Below, piece after piece: positions 45,079 to 53,241 of a stretch of 64,000 nucleotides of DNA. Within the stretch, counting starts at the first letter, position 1, and every line of letters starts with the position of its first letter. The stretch is taken from the NCBI GenBank assembly GCA_016718155.1, contig JADKEH010000002.1:62001-126000 (forward strand), in the 5' to 3' direction. Both the position numbers and the translations under genes were made by a program. The notes beneath the pieces are model-generated. The model had not been told where the DNA came from, did no database searches, and saw only the letters and a program-made list of their open reading frames with translations. This DNA comes from Candidatus Rhodoferax randersensis (GTDB lineage Bacteria; Pseudomonadota; Gammaproteobacteria; Burkholderiales; Burkholderiaceae_C).

Positions 45079-45864
45079 ATGTCCCTCACGCTGTACCCGT
45101 CCCTTCACGACAAAGTGGTCTTTATCTCGGGGGGCAGTTCTGGCATAGGCGCTGAACTCGTCAAGGCCTTTGCCGCGCAAGGCGCACACGTCACCTTTTG
45201 CGGCACCCAGCAAGGGGGAGGTGCGGCACTGATCGAGCAGATCGCCGCCGCCGGCCACCCGGCGCCCTATTACGAAGCCTGCGACGTGCGCGACATTGCC
45301 GCGCTGCAGAGCTTGCTCGAGCGCATCCAGACGCGTTTCGGACCGATTCAAGTGCTGGTCAACAACGCGGGGCGGGATGACCGCCACTCACTCGACGAGT
45401 TGACTCCGGACTACTGGGACAACTGTCAGAACTTGAATCTGCGCCATCATGTGTTTGCCACCCAAACTGTAGCCAGATGTCTTCGCGCCAAGGGCCTTGG
45501 CGGCTCCATCATCAATATGGGCAGCATCAGCTGGATGCGCGGACGCCCAAACCTGATTGGTTACACCAGCGCGAAAGCGGCCATCTCGGGCATGACGCGC
45601 AGCCTGGCGCGTGAACTGGGCGATGCGGGTATCCGGGTCAACGCCTTGGTGCCTGGCGCGATCGTCACTGCCCGGCAGAATGAACTGTGGCGCAACGCCG
45701 AAGAAGACCAGAAGTTCATCGAGTTTCAGTGCCTCAAGTTCCGACTCGACTCCTCTCATGTCGCCCGCCCCACGCTGTTCCTGGCCAGTGACGAGAGCAG
45801 TGGCATCACCGGTCAGAACCTGATTGTGGATGCCGGTCTGGCGCAAGTATCCGTGGCGGGCTAG
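45079..45864 (+). CDS. SDR-family dehydrogenase, candidate sulfoquinovose 1-dehydrogenase
   Basis: 261 residues from the ATG at 45079. Classical SDR: cofactor motif FISGGSSGIGAELVKAF (TGxxxGxG type, here SGGSSGIG), NNAG at about 94, catalytic Ser in NMGSISWMRG, Tyr-xxx-Lys in IGYTSAKAA and the closing GITGQNLIVDAG. Such enzymes oxidise sugars at C1 to lactones or act on secondary alcohols. In sulfo-ED a member of this family oxidises sulfoquinovose to 6-deoxy-6-sulfogluconolactone. The 57-bp gap from the previous gene and same direction suggest one operon. Confidence 0.82.
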   Translation: MSLTLYPSLHDKVVFISGGSSGIGAELVKAFAAQGAHVTFCGTQQGGGAALIEQIAAAGHPAPYYEACDVRDIAALQSLLERIQTRFGPIQVLVNNAGRDDRHSLDELTPDYWDNCQNLNLRHHVFATQTVARCLRAKGLGGSIINMGSISWMRGRPNLIGYTSAKAAISGMTRSLARELGDAGIRVNALVPGAIVTARQNELWRNAEEDQKFIEFQCLKFRLDSSHVARPTLFLASDESSGITGQNLIVDAGLAQVSVAG

Positions 45865-45889
45865 CGCGCGGCTGGCGCTTGGGTGTGTG

Positions 45890-46603
45890 ATGCTGTACCG
45901 CGACGTCAAACAAAAGCTGGTGGCCGACATTGTCTCCGGGGCGGTACCGCCCGGTGGCGGCTTGCCCAGCGAAACCGAGCTGGCCAAACGCTTTGGTGTC
46001 TCCATCGGCACCATCCGCCGCGCCGTTGATGAAATGGTGGCCGAGCATGTGTTGGTCCGGCAACAGGGGCGCGGCACGTTTGTCGGCAAGCTCGACAAGG
46101 AACGCTTCATGTTCCAGTTCTTCAAGATCGAGGGACGCGACGGGGCGCGTGAGTTTCCGCAAGTCAAATTGTTGTCGTTTGGTCGCGCCCGGGCTACGCA
46201 GTCCGAGGCGCGGCTGCTCGGTCTTGACACGGGTGCTGCCGTGTTTCGCATCGAAAACTTGCTCTCGCTGCGCGGGCAGCCCGTGATTCACGACACGATT
46301 GTGATCAGCGCGGCGCGCTTTGGCGGTCTGACGAAAGCCCAGTTTGCCGCACGTCAGGGCACCATCTACGAGCTGTACCAAACCACCTTCGGCGTGACCG
46401 TGGTGGGCGCTGACGAACGCTTGCGCGCCCAAACCGTGCCGACGGGCAGCGCCAAGATACTGGGGCTGCCCGATGGCGCTGCGGTGCTGCGCATCGACCG
46501 TGTTGCGACCAGTTTCGCCCAGGAACCGATTGAGTACCGCGTGTCCATTGTCAACACCCAGCAGCACGATTATCTGGCCCGACTGACCGGCCAAGTCATC
46601 TAG
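45890..46603 (+). CDS. GntR-family (HutC subfamily) regulator, candidate SuyR
   Basis: 237 residues; I chose the ATG at 45890 (a GTG lies three bases before). The winged-helix DNA-binding part is GLPSETELAKRFGVSIGTIR and AVDEMVAEHVLVRQQGRGTF (about 25-70); the C-terminal half is a UTRA effector domain (FRIENLLSLRGQPVIHDTIV, IEYRVSIVNTQQHDYL). It sits between the SDR gene and the suyAB pair, 54 bp before suyA. The likely effector is sulfolactate or a related acid; this is from position only. Confidence 0.85.
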   Translation: MLYRDVKQKLVADIVSGAVPPGGGLPSETELAKRFGVSIGTIRRAVDEMVAEHVLVRQQGRGTFVGKLDKERFMFQFFKIEGRDGAREFPQVKLLSFGRARATQSEARLLGLDTGAAVFRIENLLSLRGQPVIHDTIVISAARFGGLTKAQFAARQGTIYELYQTTFGVTVVGADERLRAQTVPTGSAKILGLPDGAAVLRIDRVATSFAQEPIEYRVSIVNTQQHDYLARLTGQVI

Positions 46604-46613
46604 ATGATATAGT
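46596..46613 (+). promoter_or_regulatory. Candidate operator and -10 element before suyA
   Basis: The perfect 12-bp palindrome TCATCTAGATGA (46596-46607) overlaps the stop of the GntR gene. It is followed at once by TATAGT (46608-46613), a good -10 hexamer; CTGACC at 46583 would be a weak -35. The position is suitable for the neighbouring GntR regulator to control suyA, but this is unproven. Confidence 0.45.
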
Positions 46614-46657
46614 TGAATCTGCCATCAACCGACGGCTCGCCCGTCACAGGAGATTCC

Positions 46658-46939
46658 ATGATTCATTGTGTATTGCATGACCCGCAGGACAGCGTCGCTG
46701 TGGTTGTCACCGAAGGCGTTCAGGCTGGCCAGGCGCTCACGGCGCTGATCCTTGACCAAGACCGCACCATCCAGATTCCCTGTCACGCCAACATCCCCTT
46801 GGGGCACAAAGTCGCCATGAAAGACATGGCGGTGGGCGACACCGTCATCAAGTACGGGGTCGACATTGGCAAGGTGGTGGTGGCGATCAAGGTTGGCCAA
46901 CACGCGCACGTGCACAACATCAAGACCAAACGTTGGTAG
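46658..46939 (+). CDS. suyA: (2R)-sulfolactate sulfo-lyase small subunit-like (UxaA N-terminal/SAF type)
   Basis: 93 residues from the ATG at 46658, preceded by AGGAG; an upstream frame start lacks a site. A SAF-type beta-clip: VVVTEGVQAGQALTALIL, IPLGHKVAMKDMAVGD, VIKYGVDIGKVVVAI and a conserved C-terminal HAHVHNIKTKRW. This is the small half of a split UxaA-family enzyme, paired with the next gene. The sizes (93 and 391) and the neighbouring slcC/comC-like genes fit SuyA of 3-sulfolactate sulfo-lyase, which converts sulfolactate to pyruvate and sulfite. Altronate or galactarate dehydratase small subunit is the alternative. Confidence 0.75.
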   Translation: MIHCVLHDPQDSVAVVVTEGVQAGQALTALILDQDRTIQIPCHANIPLGHKVAMKDMAVGDTVIKYGVDIGKVVVAIKVGQHAHVHNIKTKRW

Positions 46940-46981
46940 CGCCTGCGCCATCTACCCTGAACCCACACTCAAGGAACTCCC

Positions 46982-48157
46982 ATGCCGTTGCTCAATAAAG
47001 ATTCCACCTTCTGGGGCTTTCGCCGCGAAAACGGGCGTGTTGGCGTGCGCAATCACGTCATCATCCTGCCGCTCGACGATTTGTCCAACGCCGCCGCCGA
47101 GGCGGTCGCCCACAACATCAAGGGCACCATGGCGATTCCCCATCCTTATGGGCGCTTGCAGTTTGGCGCCGATCTGGACCTGCACTTTGCCACCCTGATT
47201 GGCGCGGGCAGCAACCCCAATGTGGCCGCGGTCGTGGTGATCGGCATCGAAGACAGTTGGACCAACAAAGTGGTGCAGGGCATCGCCAAGACTGGCAAGC
47301 CGGTAGTGGGCTTTGGCATCGAAGGTCATGGGGACCACGAAACCATCATGCAAGCCTCCAAAGCGGCCAAGGAGTTCGTGCAGCGGGCGACCGAGCAACA
47401 CCGCGTGCAGTGCCCGATCTCCGATCTGTGGGTGTCCACCAAGTGCGGCGAGTCCGACACCACCTCCGGTTGTGGCGCCAATCCCACCGTGGGCAACGCG
47501 TTTGACACGCTGCACGCCCTGGGCACCACGCTGGTATTTGGCGAGACGTCCGAGATCACCGGTGGCGAGCACATCGTGGCGGCACGCTGCGCCAACGACT
47601 CGGTGCGCGCCGAGTTCATGCGCATGTTCAACCGCTACCAGGACATGATCCAGCGCAACAAGACCACCGACCTATCCGACTCGCAGCCGACCAAGGGCAA
47701 CATTGCCGGCGGACTGACGACGATTGAGGAGAAGGCGCTGGGCAACATCCAGAAGATCGGCAAGAAGTGCACGGTCGATGGTGTGATTGACAAGGCTGAG
47801 GTACCCTCGCATTCGGGCCTGTGGTTCATGGACTCCTCGTCGGCCGCGGCCGAAATGGTCACGCTGTGCGCGGCGTCCGGCTTTGTGGTGCATTTGTTCC
47901 CCACCGGCCAGGGCAATGTGATTGGTAACGCCATCGTGCCGGTCATCAAGATTTGCGCCAATCCCCGCACCGTACGCACCATGAGCGAGCACGTCGATGT
48001 GGATTGCTCCGGCCTGTTGCAGCGCGAGCGCACCATGGACGAAGCGGGCGACCAGTTGCTGGAGGTGATGATGCGCACCGTCAACGGTCGTTTCACCGCA
48101 GCCGAGGCCCTGGGCCACCGCGAGTTTGTGCTGACGCGCTTGTTCGAGAGCGCCTGA
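46982..48157 (+). CDS. suyB: (2R)-sulfolactate sulfo-lyase large subunit-like (UxaA C-terminal type)
   Basis: 391 residues. It begins FWGFRRENGRVGVRNHVIIL and continues KGTMAIPHPYGRLQFGADLD, the phrases I associate with SuyB proteins. The Cys-rich catalytic part has WVSTKCGESDTTSGCGANP near 155-175 and further Cys at VVPVIKICANP and VDVDCSGLL, expected iron/metal ligands. With SuyA it would eliminate sulfite from (R)-3-sulfolactate to give pyruvate in the cytoplasm. It follows suyA by 42 bp. The assignment is by sequence impression and context; UxaA-type altronate dehydratase is the alternative but normally has different neighbours. Confidence 0.75.
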   Translation: MPLLNKDSTFWGFRRENGRVGVRNHVIILPLDDLSNAAAEAVAHNIKGTMAIPHPYGRLQFGADLDLHFATLIGAGSNPNVAAVVVIGIEDSWTNKVVQGIAKTGKPVVGFGIEGHGDHETIMQASKAAKEFVQRATEQHRVQCPISDLWVSTKCGESDTTSGCGANPTVGNAFDTLHALGTTLVFGETSEITGGEHIVAARCANDSVRAEFMRMFNRYQDMIQRNKTTDLSDSQPTKGNIAGGLTTIEEKALGNIQKIGKKCTVDGVIDKAEVPSHSGLWFMDSSSAAAEMVTLCAASGFVVHLFPTGQGNVIGNAIVPVIKICANPRTVRTMSEHVDVDCSGLLQRERTMDEAGDQLLEVMMRTVNGRFTAAEALGHREFVLTRLFESA

Positions 48158-48167
48158 TCGGTCTACC

Positions 48168-49145
48168 ATGCATCCGACCCGTCGTCACTTTGCAACCCTG
48201 ATGGCCGCTGTAGGGGCCACTTCAGTGTGGCCGTTGCGGGCGCAGCAGCAGCCGGAGTATCCGAGCCGTCCAATTCGATATGTGGTGCCATTTCCGGCCG
48301 GGGGTCTGACCGACGTCATGGCGCGCATGGTCGCGCAGAAACTCACCGAGTCACTCAAGCAGCCGGTCGTCGTGGACAACAAGCCCGGGGCCAACGCCAA
48401 CCTCGGTGCCGACATCGTGGCCAAGGCAAGCGCCGACGGCTACACCTGGCTGGCGGTGACGCTGACACACGCGGTGAACCCGGCCTTGTTCCCGGCCTTG
48501 CCGTATAGCCTGGACAAAAACCTGACCGCCGTCGCGCACCTGGCAACCAGCCCCCTGGTGTTGGTCGTGAATGCGAACACCCCGGTCAAGAACCTGCGTG
48601 AGTTTCTCGAACGCGCCCAGGGCCGCTCTCTCAGCGGCGGCTCCTCCGGCAACGGCACGCCGCCGCACCTCGGCCTGGAGCTGCTTGCCGGCAGCGCCAA
48701 ACTGAACTTCCTTCACGTTCCCTACAAGGGGGGCACACCCTCGCTGAACGATCTGATGGGCGGGCAAATCGAGTTCATTGTGTCCAACCTGCCGGAGTGC
48801 TCCGCGCTGGTGAAGGCTGGCAAACTGCGCGCGCTGGCGATCACCTCACAGACGCGCCACGCCTTGCTGCCCGAAGTTCCAACATTTGCCGAACTGGGCC
48901 TGGCCGACGTGGTGCTGGAGAACTGGACTGGTCTGATGATGCCCGCCGGGACACCCGCGCAAGTGGTCGACAAGGTGGCGCAGCAGGCGATTCGCGCCGT
49001 GACCGCGCCAGACGTATCCGAGCGCCTGGGCGCTTTGGGTTTCTCTGTGACCGGTCTTGGCCCGGCCGAGTTTGCAACGATTTTGCAGCGCGACATGGCG
49101 CGCTGGCGCGAAGTCGTCAAAGCCCGCCGCATTCACGCAGACTGA
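48168..49145 (+). CDS. Bug-family (tripartite tricarboxylate transporter) solute-binding protein
   Basis: 325 residues with a twin-Arg-like N-terminus (TRRHFATLMAAVGATSV) and signal cleavage near WPLRAQQQ. The mature part starts EYPSRPIRYVVPFPAGGLTD, the Bug hallmark, and includes VVVDNKPGANANLGADIVAK and FLHVPYKGGTPSLNDLMGGQ. It binds a small carboxylate in the periplasm. The two membrane subunits of such a transporter are not next to it. In other sulfolactate loci a transporter of this class (SlcHFG) imports sulfolactate, so this may be the binding component for sulfolactate here. Confidence 0.85.
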   Translation: MHPTRRHFATLMAAVGATSVWPLRAQQQPEYPSRPIRYVVPFPAGGLTDVMARMVAQKLTESLKQPVVVDNKPGANANLGADIVAKASADGYTWLAVTLTHAVNPALFPALPYSLDKNLTAVAHLATSPLVLVVNANTPVKNLREFLERAQGRSLSGGSSGNGTPPHLGLELLAGSAKLNFLHVPYKGGTPSLNDLMGGQIEFIVSNLPECSALVKAGKLRALAITSQTRHALLPEVPTFAELGLADVVLENWTGLMMPAGTPAQVVDKVAQQAIRAVTAPDVSERLGALGFSVTGLGPAEFATILQRDMARWREVVKARRIHAD

Positions 49146-49178
49146 CCCAAACAACGGGTCGCCACGAACACGCACAGC

Positions 49179-50105
49179 ATGAAGAAGATTGTCATCACCG
49201 AATTCATGGACACGGCGTCCGTCGAGTTCCTTCAAACCCACTATGCGGTGGTGTACGACCCCCTACTGGTCGACGACACCGGGCGACTTCTGTGCGAACT
49301 GGCCGACGCCGATGCCTTGATCGTTCGCAACCGAACCCAGGTACGCGGCGAACTGCTGGCCGCCCTCACGCGAGCGACCGTGGTCGGGCGATTGGGGGTT
49401 GGTCTGGACAACATCGATGTTCCCGCCTGCGAAGCGCGCGGCATCCAGGTCATCCCGGCTACCGGTGCCAATGCGCTGGCGGTGGCCGAGTACGTGATTG
49501 GCACGGCGATGATGCTGTTGCGCGGCGTCTACCACGACACAGCGGCCGTGACGCAAGGCCAGTGGCCACGAGGTCGCCTCTCCAATGGCCGGGAAATCGC
49601 CGGCAAGTGCCTGGGCTTGATCGGCTTCGGTGGTATTGGCCGCCTGACGGCGACGCTGGCCAAAGGGCTGGGCATGCGCGTCGTCGCCTTTGATCCGATG
49701 TTGGCGGCCCACGCCCCGCAGTGGCAACAGTTGGGCGTGATGCCGCTGGGCCTGGAGGCCTTGCTGGCGCAGGCTGATGTGCTCAGTTTGCACGTACCCC
49801 TGACCGACGCCACCCAAGGACTACTCTCACGCGAGCGCATCGCACAAATGAAGCCAGGTGCGGTGGTGATCAACACCGCGCGCGGCAACATTGCCGACGA
49901 AGCGGCCGTAGCGGACGCACTTCGCGCCGGGGCTTTGGGCGGCGCCGCGTTTGACGTGTTTGAGCTGGAGCCACTGCCAGCGGCAAGCCCTTGGGTGGGG
50001 TGTCCCAATCTGGTGTTGACGCCGCACGTGGCGGGCGTCACGGCTGAATCGAATCAACGCGTCTCGACCCTGATCGCGGCGGAAGTCCACCGCGCCTTGG
50101 GCTGA
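49179..50105 (+). CDS. slcC: D-isomer 2-hydroxyacid dehydrogenase, (S)-sulfolactate dehydrogenase-like
   Basis: 308 residues of the D-3-phosphoglycerate dehydrogenase fold. The NAD-binding motif is GLIGFGGIGRLTATLAKGLG near 150, the catalytic Arg lies in INTARGNIADEAAV, Glu in FDVFELEPLP and His in LTPHVAGVTAES. SlcC of sulfolactate users is a NAD-dependent member of this family that oxidises (S)-sulfolactate to sulfopyruvate. Together with ComC it would racemise sulfolactate so that SuyAB can take it. A glyoxylate/hydroxypyruvate reductase cannot be excluded by sequence alone. It is followed by comC with a 3-bp gap. Confidence 0.75.
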   Translation: MKKIVITEFMDTASVEFLQTHYAVVYDPLLVDDTGRLLCELADADALIVRNRTQVRGELLAALTRATVVGRLGVGLDNIDVPACEARGIQVIPATGANALAVAEYVIGTAMMLLRGVYHDTAAVTQGQWPRGRLSNGREIAGKCLGLIGFGGIGRLTATLAKGLGMRVVAFDPMLAAHAPQWQQLGVMPLGLEALLAQADVLSLHVPLTDATQGLLSRERIAQMKPGAVVINTARGNIADEAAVADALRAGALGGAAFDVFELEPLPAASPWVGCPNLVLTPHVAGVTAESNQRVSTLIAAEVHRALG

Positions 50106-50108
50106 ACC

Positions 50109-51115
50109 ATGACGCTGCAGGAGATTCACGCGCTGGTCAGCCAAGCCTTGCAAAACGCGGGGGCCTCTCTGCTGCAAGCCAACGCCACCGCAACGGCGTT
50201 GGTAGCCGCCGAAGTGCAGGGCTTGGCCTCGCATGGCGTGTCGCGGGTGCCGATGTACGTGGCGCACTTGCGCGCCGGGCGGGTCGATGGCCAGGCAGTG
50301 CCAAGCATCGTCCGGCAAACCACCAGCGCGACCCTGATCGACGCGGCCAACGGTTTTGCCTTTCCAGCCTGCGCGCTGGCGGTGCAGGCCGCCGTGAGCG
50401 CCGCCCGCACCAGTGGCATCGCCCTTGGCGCCGTCACCAACAGCCACCATTTCGGCGTTGCCGCTGACCACCTGGAGGCGGTCACCCAAGCCGGCCTGGT
50501 CGGCATTGCCATGGGCAATTCACCCGCCGCGATGGCCGCCGCCGGTGGCAGCCGTGCGATTTTTGGAACCAATCCTCTGGCAGCGGCGTTTCCACGTCAA
50601 CACGACGCACCCATCGTGATCGACTTGTCCCTGTCGGAAGTGGCGCGCGGCAAACTGATGGTGGCTGCAAAAAAGGGGAACCAATTCCCCTGGGTTGGGC
50701 ACTCGACCAGGCCGGCCAACCCACCACCGACCCCCAGGCGGGCTTGGCGGGCTCGATGTTGCCCTTTGGATCATCCAGCGGCGGCAGCAAAGGGGCCATG
50801 TTGGCGCTGATGGTGGAGCTGCTGGTCACATCTCTGACCGGCGCGCGTTTTGGGCTTGAGGCCGATTCTTTCTTTGAAGACGAAGGCAATCAGCCGCGCC
50901 TGGGGCAAGTGTTCATCGTGATCGACCCTGCTGCTTTGGGTGGGCAAGCGGTGTACTTTGAGCGGGTCGAAGCGATTCTTGCAGCCATGCTGGCCGACCA
51001 GGGGGTGCGCGTGCCCGGCTATCGTCGGCACGACCTGGCCACCCAGGCCCGGCTTCATGGCATCGAGCTGCCCGCCGCAACCTTGAGTCCCCTGCTGGCC
51101 ATGGTTCAAGCGTGA
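50109..51115 (+). CDS. comC: Malate/L-lactate dehydrogenase family, (R)-sulfolactate dehydrogenase-like; one missing base near 50675
   Basis: The N-terminal part shows the LDH2/MDHG fold: VAAEVQGLASHGVSRVPMYV, VTNSHHFGVAADHLEAV with the catalytic His near 119 and FGTNPLAAAFP. After KLMVAAKKG the frame turns to nonsense, while the correct continuation (GSMLPFGSSSGGSKGAMLAL and the FFEDEG region) lies in another frame to 51115. Inserting one G in the GGGG run at 50675-50678 restores KKGEPIPLGWALDQAGQ and gives about 335 residues, the usual size. ComC reduces sulfopyruvate to (R)-sulfolactate. Probably a sequencing indel rather than a real loss. Confidence 0.78.
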
Positions 51116-51149
51116 GGTTCGCTACGCGGATCGGCAATCGAGTGCACGC

Positions 51150-52193
51150 GTGACCGTGCTGGCGCAAACGTGGCGGGCACACACGCAGCGTGTCTTGCCC
51201 GGCACACTGGTCTGCGCGACCATCGCCTTGGCCGCCACCTATCTGTCGGAGCACTACGGCGGCCCGCAGCTGTTATACGCCCTGCTGATCGGCCTGGCGT
51301 TCCACTTCCTGAGCCACAGCCCGTCGGTCATGCCCGGCGTGGCCTTTTGTGGGCGCACCGTGTTGCGGCTCGGGGTGGCCTTGCTGGGTGCGCGCATCAC
51401 CATGACGCAAATCGCCGCCTTGGGCTGGACCACGGCGGTGCTGGTGATGGTGGCGGTGGGCAGCACGATACTGTTTGGTCTGGCGATGGCGAAGTGGCTT
51501 AAACGCCCGGCCGACGAAGGCCTGCTGTCGGGCGGCGCGGTTGCCATCTGCGGCGCATCGGCCGCCCTGGCGGTGGCCTCGGTGCTGCCTCAAACCAAGG
51601 CGAATGAACGCTTCACGCTATTGATGGTGGTGGGTGTAACCGTGCTGTCCACACTGGCCATGGTGGTCTATCCATTTGTGCTCAAGCTCGCCGGTGTGTC
51701 GGATGTGCTGGCCGGTGTTTTTTTGGGGGGGACCATTCATGATGTGGCCCAAGTGGTTGCCGCCGGAACCATGCTTGGGCCAGCGGCGGGAGATGTCGCC
51801 ACGGTGGTCAAGCTGTTTCGGGTCATGTTGCTGATGCCAGTCGCGATTCTCATCTCGCTGGCCTATCGTCATCACGCGCAGGGCCGCGCTCACGTTCATT
51901 TTGATGTGAACTCCGAGTTGCCGACCGAACGCGACCGTGTGCCTCTGGTACCTAACTTCCTGCTGGCCTTCGTGGTGCTGGTTTTGCTGGCGAGCGTGGG
52001 CGTCATTGGCAAGGAGCTGGCCCAGGTGGCATCGAGCGGCTCGCGCTGGATGCTGGTGATCGCGATTGCGGCAGCAGGCATCAAGACCTCGTTCGAAGAC
52101 CTGATGAAGCTGGGCTGGCAACCGGTTCTGATGATCGTGGCCGAGACCTTGTTCATCGCCGCCATGGTGCTGATCGGTATGAACTTTGTCTAG
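51150..52193 (+). CDS. suyZ: YeiH/UPF0324 putative sulfate/sulfite exporter, SuyZ-like
   Basis: 347 residues from a GTG start at 51150, with nine or so membrane segments (LLYALLIGLAFHFLS, VLVMVAVGSTILFGLAMA). LLSGGAVAICGASAALAVAS is the family motif and FLGGTIHDVAQVVAAG the second. This is the putative sulfate exporter (PSE) family, which includes SuyZ in sulfolactate-degrading Paracoccus. It would export sulfite or sulfate released by SuyAB. It follows comC by 34 bp in the same direction and closes the cluster; the next gene is on the other strand. Confidence 0.8.
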   Translation: MTVLAQTWRAHTQRVLPGTLVCATIALAATYLSEHYGGPQLLYALLIGLAFHFLSHSPSVMPGVAFCGRTVLRLGVALLGARITMTQIAALGWTTAVLVMVAVGSTILFGLAMAKWLKRPADEGLLSGGAVAICGASAALAVASVLPQTKANERFTLLMVVGVTVLSTLAMVVYPFVLKLAGVSDVLAGVFLGGTIHDVAQVVAAGTMLGPAAGDVATVVKLFRVMLLMPVAILISLAYRHHAQGRAHVHFDVNSELPTERDRVPLVPNFLLAFVVLVLLASVGVIGKELAQVASSGSRWMLVIAIAAAGIKTSFEDLMKLGWQPVLMIVAETLFIAAMVLIGMNFV

Positions 52194-52225
52194 TCCGGGG
52201 CACGGACCCGCCGGCGCGGGCCGCG

Positions 52226-53002
52226 TCAGCGCTCCAGGTTGTAGTCGATCGTCACCACGACCCGCGCCACTTTGTCCATGGTGCTCTTGTCGTAGGTGCC
52301 ACCATAGTCTTGCGACTCCAGCTCGGTGCCCACCGGCAGGATGTAGAACGCGCCTTGCGAGGCCGAGCGCATGGCACCCACCTTGGTGTTGCCATTCTTG
52401 GCGAACTCTTCCGCGCGCTTTTGCGCGTTCTGCGTAGCCGCGCCAATCAGCGACATCTTGATGTCTTCCAGGTTGGAGACCAGGTAATTAGGCTTGGCGT
52501 AAAACACCGGGTGCCCGTCGGCCGCCAGTTGCAGGGCGGCTTTGTGTGCCGCCTCGATCTTCGCCAAGTCCTTGCTGTGGACGGTGATCTCCTGCTTGGC
52601 GACAAAGCCCTTTTGCACTTGACGGGTGCGCCCGCTGGCGGTCTCTTCCTCCACCATATTGGGCTCCACGCCTTCCACCGATTCCTTCAGATTGTTTTTG
52701 TCGAAGCCCTGCTTGACCAGGAACTGATCGAGCGTGAGTCGGTCCTTGCGCAACCTGGCCAGCGCCTCGGCAAAACTGGCCCCTGGCGTGCGCACCCCAA
52801 TGCGCCACTCGGCGTTGTCTGCCTTGACCGGCTTCTCGGCCAAGCCCTTGACCGAAATGCTCTGTTTGCCCGCACCAATGTGCTTGGCCTGCATGCCCAA
52901 GACAAAGGCTGCCAGCGACATGCCCAGCGCCAGCAGCACGCCAAGTTTGACCAGGGCTTGGGGTAGGCCTGACGAAGGCAGCGTAGTTTGTGCTTGATTC
53001 AT
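52226..53002 (-). CDS. SIMPL (DUF541) domain protein
   Basis: 258 residues from ATG 53002 with one N-terminal membrane anchor (LVKLGVLLALGMSLAAFVLG). The periplasmic part is a SIMPL/DUF541 domain: SVKGLAEKPVKADNAEWRIG, FLVKQGFDKNNLKESVEGVE and IGAATQNAQKRAEEFAKN near the middle. SIMPL proteins are widespread membrane or exported proteins with no general function established. The tail VVTIDYNLER ends 32 bp from the exporter gene, convergent. Confidence 0.82.
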   Translation of the reverse strand: MNQAQTTLPSSGLPQALVKLGVLLALGMSLAAFVLGMQAKHIGAGKQSISVKGLAEKPVKADNAEWRIGVRTPGASFAEALARLRKDRLTLDQFLVKQGFDKNNLKESVEGVEPNMVEEETASGRTRQVQKGFVAKQEITVHSKDLAKIEAAHKAALQLAADGHPVFYAKPNYLVSNLEDIKMSLIGAATQNAQKRAEEFAKNGNTKVGAMRSASQGAFYILPVGTELESQDYGGTYDKSTMDKVARVVVTIDYNLER

Positions 53003-53241
53003 TCTTCCTCCGAAGTTGTAAGGTGTGGTTCGGACACCATTCTCGCCGTGTCCCGCTTGGACGCGGCAACTCACTCCAGATGCGCAGTGGGAACCGGTCT
53101 CTTTCGCGAACGTCCCTAGAATGCATCAACTGGGCACACCGCCCGTTCTCACACAGGGCCACGCCTCATGGCGCCATCGTTGATCCTTCGCCACCCCGCA
53201 CGACAGGCACCTGATCGGCGCCGCGCTTCGAGGGTGACGCA

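Noticed and set aside
46658..48157. Altronate or galactarate dehydratase as the main call for the split UxaA pair
   Set aside because: The neighbouring SlcC-like, ComC-like and exporter genes and the phrases of the proteins fit sulfolactate sulfo-lyase better; kept as an alternative.
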